From Phycisphaeraceae bacterium (GTDB taxonomy: Bacteria; Planctomycetota; Phycisphaerae; Phycisphaerales; UBA1924): DNA of 11,509 nt. Shown piece by piece: positions 6,217 to 11,509 of this stretch. The notes beneath the pieces are model-generated. The model saw nothing but the letters and a program-made list of their open reading frames with translations, was not told the DNA's origin and ran no database searches. Made by a program: the position numbers and the translations under genes. How positions within the stretch are numbered: position 1 is the first letter of the stretch; every line of letters starts with the position of its first letter. The stretch spans positions 1 to 11,509 of the forward strand of contig WUAJ01000056.1 of the NCBI GenBank assembly GCA_009827215.1, given 5' to 3'.

Positions 6217-7587
6217 ATGCCAACCATCATCGAACCGTTCCGCATCAAGTCCGTTGAACCTATCCGCATGACCACGCTTGAGGAGCGTCAAGAGGCGCTC
6301 CGCAAGGCGCACCACAACCTCTTCGCGATCCCTTCGCAAGATGTGATGATCGACCTGCTCACCGACTCTGGGACCGGCGCGATGAGCTCCGAGCAATGGG
6401 CCGGAGTCATGCGTGGAGACGAGTCCTACGCCGGCGCTCCGAGCTGGTTCCGCTTCCGCGATACCATCGAAGACATCACAGGGATCTCCAACATCCTCCC
6501 CACCCACCAAGGACGCGCGAGCGAACGCCTCCTCGTCGAGGTCATGATCGGCGCGGGACAGGGCAAGGGAAAGATCGTCCCCAACAACGCCCACTTCGAC
6601 ACCACACGCGCCAACATCGAGCACTCCGGATGCGCGACCATCGATCTGCTTACCAAGGAAGGGCAGGACCCCTCCGCTGACGCACCATTCAAAGGCAACA
6701 TGGACCTTGTCGCGCTCGAAGACCTCCTCAAAACACGGGGCGATGATGTCCCGTTCGTCATGGTCACCGTCACCTGCAACTCGATCGGCGGCCAGCCCGT
6801 CTCCCTCGAAAACATGCGTGCCGTGCGTGCATTGTGCGACAAGTACAACAAGCCGTTCATCCTCGATGCGTGCCGCTTCGCCGAGAATGCATGGTTCATC
6901 AAGCAGCGCGAACCGGGTCAACAGGACCGTGCTGTCGAAGACATCGCACGCGAGCAGTTCGATCTCTGCGACGGCGCCACCATCAGCGCCAAGAAAGACG
7001 GCATGGTCAACATCGGAGGCGTCCTCCTCATCCGTGATCCGGAGCAGTTCATCGCCGCGAGCAACCTGCTGATCCTCACCGAAGGATTCATGACCTACGG
7101 CGGACTCTCCGGACGCGACCTCGAAGCGATGGCCGTCGGATTCCGCGAGGTCCTCTGCGAGGACTACCTCCGCTACCGCATTCGCTCGACTGAATACCTC
7201 GGAGAGAAACTCCTCGAAGCCGGGATCAGCATCGTGCGTCCCGCAGGTGGTCACGCGATCTACATCGACGCCGCGGACTTCTGCCCCCACATCCCGAAGG
7301 AGCAGTTCCCAGGACAAGCCCTCGCGTGTGCCCTCTACGAATCTGGGGGCATCCGCAGCTGCGAGATCGGATCGGTGATGATGGGTGAACACGCACACAT
7401 GGAGCTCGTCCGCCTTGCGATCCCGCGCCGGACATACACCCAATCCCACATCGATTATGTCATCGAGGTCATCCTCGACCTCAAAAACCGAGCATCCGAG
7501 CTTGTTGGTTACCGCATCACCGAGGAGCCACCGGCACTGAGGCACTTTACCGCCAAGTTCGAGCAGATCGCTCACGCGAACGCTTAA
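6217..7587 (+). CDS. tnaA: Tryptophanase-type PLP-dependent beta-eliminating lyase
   Basis: This 456-aa fold-type I PLP enzyme belongs to the tryptophanase/tyrosine phenol-lyase family, which splits an aromatic amino acid into pyruvate, ammonia and indole or phenol. Family blocks: EPFRIKSVEP (6-15), IDLLTDSGTGAMS (45-57), PTHQGR (95-100), PFILDACRFAENAWFIKQRE (213-232), SAKKDGMVNIGG with the PLP lysine at Lys260, Asp217 for the pyridine nitrogen, IPRRTYTQSHID (402-413) and LRHFTAK (441-447). Specificity residues favour tryptophan: Asp128 in FDTT (Thr in tyrosine phenol-lyase) and Ile384 in CEIG (Arg in tyrosine phenol-lyase). Tyrosine phenol-lyase remains the alternative. The ATG at 6217 matches family N-termini; an upstream in-frame GTG at 6184 adds an unlike extension. 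No Shine-Dalgarno site precedes 6217, and TACACT (6205-6210) is spaced for a leaderless transcript. Confidence 0.88.
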   Translation: MPTIIEPFRIKSVEPIRMTTLEERQEALRKAHHNLFAIPSQDVMIDLLTDSGTGAMSSEQWAGVMRGDESYAGAPSWFRFRDTIEDITGISNILPTHQGRASERLLVEVMIGAGQGKGKIVPNNAHFDTTRANIEHSGCATIDLLTKEGQDPSADAPFKGNMDLVALEDLLKTRGDDVPFVMVTVTCNSIGGQPVSLENMRAVRALCDKYNKPFILDACRFAENAWFIKQREPGQQDRAVEDIAREQFDLCDGATISAKKDGMVNIGGVLLIRDPEQFIAASNLLILTEGFMTYGGLSGRDLEAMAVGFREVLCEDYLRYRIRSTEYLGEKLLEAGISIVRPAGGHAIYIDAADFCPHIPKEQFPGQALACALYESGGIRSCEIGSVMMGEHAHMELVRLAIPRRTYTQSHIDYVIEVILDLKNRASELVGYRITEEPPALRHFTAKFEQIAHANA

Positions 7588-7624
7588 GACGCACCTGATC
7601 GTTGTTTTTCAACTCCAAATGACG

Positions 7625-7661
7625 AAACTGTCTCATTCAGACAGGTTTATCTCTATTTTTT
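7625..7661 (+). terminator. Probable terminator after the tryptophanase-type gene
   Basis: AAACTGTCT (7625-7633) pairs with AGACAGGTTT (7639-7648) over nine pairs with one bulged G and a 5-base loop. A run of six Ts (7656-7661) begins seven bases after the stem, farther than ideal, so the terminator may be weak. Confidence 0.5.
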
Positions 7662-7681
7662 GGCTTTCTCAGCGAATTTTA

Positions 7682-7710
7682 TTTACCGCAAACCATGTAA
7701 CTGTTACATT
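7682..7710 (+). promoter_or_regulatory. Candidate promoter overlapped by a perfect 7-1-7 dyad operator
   Basis: TTTACC (7682-7687) and TACATT (7705-7710) form a -35/-10 pair with 17-base spacing, each matching consensus at four of six positions. ATGTAAC-T-GTTACAT (7695-7709) is a perfect dyad covering the end of the spacer and most of the -10, the usual place for a dimeric repressor. It lies 100 bases before the PEP-CTERM gene. The regulator is unknown. Confidence 0.45.
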
Positions 7711-7809
7711 GAATGCGGATCGGCGCCCTGAACCACACCGATCAAAGCTCTCGAGGCGTCCTCGAACAGCCTTCACAATCACTGGTTCAGTGAGAATGAG
7801 AGGAACAAA

Positions 7810-8463
7810 ATGCACACAACCAAGATTACCACGATCGCTGCTCTATCCCTGTTTGGGATCACCGCAACCGCATCAGCCAATGTGATCATCAACGGCGGCT
7901 TTGAAGCCGGATCTGGTGCCGACGCAGACAACTGGGGCGAACTCAGCGGTCCTGCGGGTTTCGTAGGTCGCAGCGACGCGATGCCCAACAGTGGCGGCTG
8001 GGCCGCGTACATGGCGTTTGACCATGTCAACAACGATCCTGCAGGCGCTGCGTACTTCATGGAACAAAACCAACCGGTCGGCAGCATCGTTGCTGGAGAA
8101 CTCTACGACCTTTCATTCCATGCCAAGGTCGACTCGACCGACTTCATTGGGATGGATACCTTCGTTCAAAGCCTTTGGCTCGATCAAGACGCCAGCGATG
8201 GCGGCGGGGTCCGCGGCGAGATGCTGACCTCTCTCATCGGACTGGGGATCAATGACAGCTACCAGCAGTTCACAATGAATGGTCTCGTGGCTGCAGATGG
8301 CGCGGATTCGTTCCTGCTTCGCTTCCAGATCTCCGCAGGAGCTGTTGACAACATCGCCAACGGACTTTCTGTTGATGATGTCTCGCTCACACAAGTCCCA
8401 GCGCCAGCTTCAGCACTGCTTCTCGGATTGGGTGGATTGTCCGCGACTCGCCGTCGCCGCTAA
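7810..8463 (+). CDS. Secreted protein with PEP-CTERM-type (VPAP) sorting signal
   Basis: This 217-aa exported protein has no recognised enzymatic domain. Residues 1-23 form a Sec-type signal peptide: Lys5, a hydrophobic core, then TASA with cleavage expected before Asn24. The C-terminus is a sorting tail: VPAP (196-199), a hydrophobic helix (about 200-212) and four arginines (214-217). This is the PEP-CTERM plan, with VPAP replacing VPEP, which predicts processing by an exosortase and surface display. The middle begins NVIINGGFEAGSG and has alternating strands ending NGLSVDDVSLTQ, reminiscent of carbohydrate-binding jelly-roll domains in such proteins; ligand unknown. It is acidic and rich in Gly and Asp. 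The ATG at 7810 has AGGA (7801-7804) five bases upstream. It has its own candidate promoter and terminator. No exosortase gene lies in the window. Confidence 0.85.
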   Translation: MHTTKITTIAALSLFGITATASANVIINGGFEAGSGADADNWGELSGPAGFVGRSDAMPNSGGWAAYMAFDHVNNDPAGAAYFMEQNQPVGSIVAGELYDLSFHAKVDSTDFIGMDTFVQSLWLDQDASDGGGVRGEMLTSLIGLGINDSYQQFTMNGLVAADGADSFLLRFQISAGAVDNIANGLSVDDVSLTQVPAPASALLLGLGGLSATRRRR

Positions 8464-8490
8464 TCGCTCCGTTGAGCAAACGCAATCAAG

Positions 8491-8525
8491 AATGCCCCTG
8501 TCATACAAGGGGCATTTCCTTTTTT
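8491..8525 (+). terminator. Intrinsic terminator of the PEP-CTERM gene
   Basis: AATGCCCCT (8491-8499) pairs perfectly with AGGGGCATT (8508-8516) around an 8-base loop, followed by TCC and six Ts (8520-8525). On the minus strand the same hairpin has no T-run after it, so it is mainly a plus-strand terminator. It lies between two convergent genes. Confidence 0.92.
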
Positions 8526-8545
8526 GAGTTTCATGAAGACTTCGA

Positions 8546-9457
8546 TTAGAACGGATTGATAAAATCCGGCACAACGGTGTAGATATTGTCATCAACAGTA
8601 GATGGATCACCATCTGGACCACAGGAATAGAAGTACGGCCGTTGAGTTGGGCAGATCCCTCCATCTGAATCGCCCTCGACGGGATAATCTCCACCAGTCG
8701 TTTGTGCTTCGATCTGGTCGATCTCAAGGATTTTGTTTCGTCGGACTTCACGGAATGGGATCTGAGAAGCATTTACTGGAAGGCTTGTTCTCGTGAAGAA
8801 CAATCCCCCACCCGTCGCGTCTGTTTCGAAGACATCGAGAAAGTCACCAGCATCGCCGAGCTGCCGACGATCACCCTGTCCAGTGGAATCCTCGATCACA
8901 CCATCAAACTTTGGATGCACATATCGGATCGGATTCCCCCACGCATCAAAGACAGTCTGGAGTTCAGGCTGCAGATCACCGTCCGCATCATACAAACGCA
9001 CAAAACGACTATCGAGCGTGTTGAGGAGACTCTCGACATCAATGCCGCCTTCTGCTGATGCGAGAAAGAGTCCGACAGAGTTCACCACATAATGACGCTC
9101 AGGTGCATTCGGATCGGAGTTCGGGATGATCTCGTTGAGGACACCGTCGATCGCTGGATAGAACGCATCGTTGTCAGATCCCACGATGTCCTCGACTTCA
9201 TCATTCAGATTCTCGCTCGAGATCCGAACCAACGCCGGAGGAATCCCACCTGTTGTGTTGATGTAATCATCGAGCGCCTGATCCAATGCCTGAAGAACAC
9301 CCTCCGTCGCACGCTTGCGTCCGCTGTCAGCCATGGATGCACCAATCCCGATCGTAATCGCGGCGAGCAAAGCAATGATCGAGACTACCATCGTCAGTTC
9401 AATAAGTGTGAATCCGAACAAGCGTCGAGAGTGAGACAAAGCGTGTTGTTGCATCAT
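8546..9457 (-). CDS. GspG-like type IV prepilin / pseudopilin
   Basis: This 303-aa protein has a class III (prepilin) signal: a short basic leader with Arg11-Arg12 and Gly15, then FTLIELTMVVSIIALLAAIT (16-35). A prepilin peptidase would cut after Gly15 and methylate Phe16; Glu20 is the conserved Glu at +5. The hydrophobic helix ends near residue 40. DAWGNPIRYV (171-180) and SCGPDGDPSTVDD (278-290) match the core and the calcium-loop region of the type II secretion major pseudopilin GspG. At 303 aa it is about twice the usual GspG size, with extra sequence at about 60-165 and 182-270, so it may be a planctomycete-type variant with another role. The ATG at 9457 has GGAG (9467-9464) six bases upstream. 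No other pilus gene lies in the window. secA is 158 bases upstream on the same strand. Confidence 0.82.
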   Translation of the reverse strand: MMQQHALSHSRRLFGFTLIELTMVVSIIALLAAITIGIGASMADSGRKRATEGVLQALDQALDDYINTTGGIPPALVRISSENLNDEVEDIVGSDNDAFYPAIDGVLNEIIPNSDPNAPERHYVVNSVGLFLASAEGGIDVESLLNTLDSRFVRLYDADGDLQPELQTVFDAWGNPIRYVHPKFDGVIEDSTGQGDRRQLGDAGDFLDVFETDATGGGLFFTRTSLPVNASQIPFREVRRNKILEIDQIEAQTTGGDYPVEGDSDGGICPTQRPYFYSCGPDGDPSTVDDNIYTVVPDFINPF

Positions 9458-9615
9458 GCAGAACTCCGGTGCGAGAGAGCTCGGGAACAAGGTCGCCGTG
9501 CAGTGTTCACACACGATATGCACAGCATTGGTTCCCGCATCATATACGAAGGGTCCATCAGTTCGGATCCCTCACAAATGCGTCCAAAACCCACTTGAGC
9601 TGCTCAGAACGCGAC
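9458..9615 (-). other. Gap between secA and the prepilin gene
   Basis: No clear terminator for secA is visible in these 158 bases. A short palindrome TGAGC-T-GCTCA (9596-9606) has no T-run. A -10-like TATGAT is readable on the minus strand near 9540 without a good -35. The prepilin gene could be read through from secA or from a weak promoter here. Confidence 0.35.
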
Positions 9616-11509
9616 TCAACTGCTGGATTCGTCCGATTCGTTCGTCGGATCCGACTCTGGCGCTGCCTTTGGAGCAGGTGTTGGTTTCGGCTTTGGAGGC
9701 TCCAGCATCTGACCACCTGAGAATCCTGGACCCACGATCGATGACCCGACGATGTTCCCAGTCGCGAAACCCTGTCCTTGTGGTCGTTGCTGCTGTGGTC
9801 GAGGTGCTTGCTGAGTAGGTGCTTGACGAGGAGCTTGCGGCATCGGACGAGGCGGTGGTGCCGCAATCCGTGCTCTAAAGATGTACCCAGTGACCTTCTC
9901 GCGGATCTCACGCATCATGCCCTTGAACATCCGTTGACCTTCACGCTTGTACTCGATCTTCGGATCGGTCTGCGCGATCGCACGGAATCCGATCGTGTCA
10001 CGCAGCTGATCCATCGAGTACAAGTGATCCTTCCACGAAGTATCCAATGTCTCGATCAGCACCATCTGCTCGAACTGCACAAGCTCAGGACGCGAGAGTG
10101 TTTCCACACGAGCACGGATCGCCGGCTCGCGCTCGTTCTCGTCGAGATAGCGCATCCGCTCAGTGATACCTTCGCCGTAGCGTTGCGTGAGCAGCTCATC
10201 GAGCTCATCATCACTTGATGTTGCCATTGCTTTCTCGACCATGACGGAGAGGTCATCGTCTTCCATCGCGTTGCGTGAAGCTTCGATGATGCGTTCACGG
10301 ATTTTCGCAGGTGGAGTGGTTTTGATCTCTTCCGGAGTGAGTTCCATCCCGAACCGATCACGTGCCCACTTCCCGAGTGTTTCGAATGCACCAGTTGGAT
10401 CTTGACGCGCCAGCATCATCACACGCTGCATGATGAAGTCTGCCGGGAACTCCGCTTCGCGCTTCTCATACAGCTCGCGAGCGGTCTCGATGATCAGATC
10501 ACGCACACGCAGTTCATCGTCCGCGTCGTACTTCATGATCTGATCCGGATCGATCTCTTTCGTAAATTTACCCTTCACCCATTCCGAGAGCTTCTCGGCG
10601 CCGTAGCGTGGATCAGCAAAGCTCGGAATCTTGTCGAGTGGCTCGGCGTCGATTTTCGCAAACGCCGCCTCTTCGAGCATCGCCTGCACTTCTCGGCGCT
10701 GATCCGCACCGCCTTCACGAAGCTCCCCTGTATCGATGTCGATCCCGAATCGGTTCTTCGCCCAGCGATGCAAACCCGCGGAGTCAAAGTCGATCGAGAC
10801 CTCGGATCCCTCCATCGGCATATATTCACCGATCGTCATAATAATGTTCGCCGTAACATCTTCCTTCGCGAGCCTGCGGATCGCGATGTCCATCTCGTCC
10901 GCATCCTTGCCTTTGAGTCGTTCAGGGAGGATCGAGCAATCGAGCTGCTCGCGTGCGTAATCCGCCGCACACGTCGCGGCGTAATCATCATCCAGGTACT
11001 CCTCGATCGCGTCATCCACCACATCCTCAATGTACTCGAAGATCAACTCCTTGACCTGACGACCCTCGAGGATCCGCTGGCGCAAGCCGTAGAACCGCTG
11101 ACGCTGATGCTCCATCACCTCGTCGTACTCGAGGATGTTCTTGCGGATCTGGAAGTTGCGTTCTTCGACCTTCTTCTGTGCCCGCTCAACATTCTTGGAG
11201 AGCCACGGATGCTCGATCGCGTCGCCCTCCTTCATGCCCAGACGCGAGAGCAGTTTCATCGTGGTCTCGCCCGCGAACATCTTCATCAGATCGTCTTCAA
11301 GCGACACGAAGAATCGCGACGAACCGTTATCACCCTGACGGCCCGATCGACCGCGGAGCTGGTTATCGATACGGCGCGACTCGTGGCGCTCGGTACCGAT
11401 CACGTGCAAGCAGCCCATGTCCTCGATGTTGTCGAACCAGCGGATGCGATGGAGGATCGAGCGAGCGTTCTTGTTCATCTCCTCGCGGAGCTCGTCGGCG
11501 CTCGCTGAT
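9616..11509 (-). CDS. secA: Preprotein translocase ATPase SecA, C-terminal part (5' end outside window)
   Basis: SecA is the ATPase that drives Sec-dependent protein export through SecYEG. About 630 residues are present, and the frame stays open to the window edge. Numbering from Met at 11478, GTERHESRRIDNQLRGRSGR (28-47) is the last helicase motif, followed by SSRFFVSLEDDLMKMFAG (53-70), NVERAQKKVEERNFQIRKN with LEYDEVM (96-122), and the closing block WKDHLYSMDQLRDTIGFRA with EYKREGQRMF (482-518). Between them, residues 235-408 hold three related modules, each starting LxxW(A/V)(K/R)x(R/K)F; ordinary SecA shows one. A Pro/Gln-rich linker (540-570) and an acidic, Ser-rich tail follow, without the CxCxSGxxxxxCHG zinc motif that ends many SecA proteins. 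Just before HVIGTERHE the sequence also differs from the usual GG-L form. Confidence 0.95.
   Translation of the reverse strand, partial: SASADELREEMNKNARSILHRIRWFDNIEDMGCLHVIGTERHESRRIDNQLRGRSGRQGDNGSSRFFVSLEDDLMKMFAGETTMKLLSRLGMKEGDAIEHPWLSKNVERAQKKVEERNFQIRKNILEYDEVMEHQRQRFYGLRQRILEGRQVKELIFEYIEDVVDDAIEEYLDDDYAATCAADYAREQLDCSILPERLKGKDADEMDIAIRRLAKEDVTANIIMTIGEYMPMEGSEVSIDFDSAGLHRWAKNRFGIDIDTGELREGGADQRREVQAMLEEAAFAKIDAEPLDKIPSFADPRYGAEKLSEWVKGKFTKEIDPDQIMKYDADDELRVRDLIIETARELYEKREAEFPADFIMQRVMMLARQDPTGAFETLGKWARDRFGMELTPEEIKTTPPAKIRERIIEASRNAMEDDDLSVMVEKAMATSSDDELDELLTQRYGEGITERMRYLDENEREPAIRARVETLSRPELVQFEQMVLIETLDTSWKDHLYSMDQLRDTIGFRAIAQTDPKIEYKREGQRMFKGMMREIREKVTGYIFRARIAAPPPRPMPQAPRQAPTQQAPRPQQQRPQGQGFATGNIVGSSIVGPGFSGGQMLEPPKPKPTPAPKAAPESDPTNESDESSS
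10255..10776 (-). repeat. Three tandem copies of a SecA scaffold module (protein-level repeat)
   Basis: Three segments share the pattern LxxW(A/V)(K/R)x(R/K)F(G/T)x(E/D)(I/L): LHRWAKNRFGIDID (about 10773-10732), LSEWVKGKFTKEID (about 10590-10549) and LGKWARDRFGMELT (about 10377-10336). Each is followed by a helical stretch such as RVRDLIIETARELYEKRE or IRERIIEASRNAM. The second copy resembles the single segment of Escherichia coli SecA that begins LQERLKNDFDLDL. The repeat is seen in the protein; the DNA copies have diverged. Confidence 0.7.

Noticed and set aside
6127..7575. Long open frame on the minus strand (482 codons) opposite the tryptophanase-type gene
   Set aside because: It lacks any recognisable family motif, while the plus strand has full-length family blocks. 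It is a codon-bias shadow.
9458..9523. N-terminal extension of the prepilin with CEHC-like residues
   Set aside because: The ATG at 9457 has a well-placed GGAG and gives a normal short prepilin leader. The extension would make the leader abnormally long.
10402..11508. Long open frame on the plus strand opposite secA
   Set aside because: The minus strand encodes clear SecA motifs. The plus frame is a shadow without motifs.
1..11509. CRISPR arrays, tRNA or rRNA genes, insertion sequences, phage genes
   Set aside because: No regularly spaced repeats, RNA-gene landmarks, transposase motifs or terminal inverted repeats were seen on either strand.

Overview
The window is about 11.5 kb of bacterial chromosome, most likely from a planctomycete of the class Phycisphaerae. 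The evidence is the PEP-CTERM-type protein with a VPAP sorting tail, a kinase-fold protein, a large GspG-like prepilin, a SecA with an expanded C-terminal half, and codon use rich in GAx-ATC pairs with moderate GC. No 16S rRNA or other decisive marker is present, so this placement is inference.

Layout, left to right. (1) 1-2068, plus strand: the housekeeping rpsB-tsf operon (ribosomal protein S2, elongation factor EF-Ts). It has a sigma70-like promoter, a structured leader, two hairpins between the genes and a strong terminator. (2) 2113-3503, plus strand: a LURP-one-related (Tubby-like fold) protein, then an Fe/Mn superoxide dismutase with a twin-arginine signal peptide. (3) 3536-4564, minus strand: a protein with a protein-kinase fold that has lost every catalytic residue, so a pseudokinase. 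It converges on the superoxide dismutase gene. (4) 4703-7661, plus strand: homogentisate 1,2-dioxygenase with its own candidate promoter, repeats and terminator, then a PLP-dependent tryptophanase/tyrosine phenol-lyase family enzyme whose specificity residues look like tryptophanase. Together they suggest breakdown of aromatic amino acids. (5) 7682-8525, plus strand: a secreted PEP-CTERM-type protein with a candidate promoter overlapped by a perfect 7-1-7 dyad, and a clear terminator. (6) 8546-11509, minus strand: a GspG-like prepilin and, upstream of it, the C-terminal part of SecA, which runs off the right edge. This SecA carries three tandem copies of a module found once in ordinary SecA, and lacks the usual C-terminal zinc motif.

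Export recurs through the window (SecA, Tat-exported dismutase, PEP-CTERM protein, prepilin), but nothing shows that these genes form one system. No RNA gene, mobile element, CRISPR array or integration site was seen. No gene-free stretch exceeds 300 bases. The most unusual items are the fully degenerate pseudokinase, the SecA module triplication, the Tat-type superoxide dismutase, and the dyad and direct-repeat operators.
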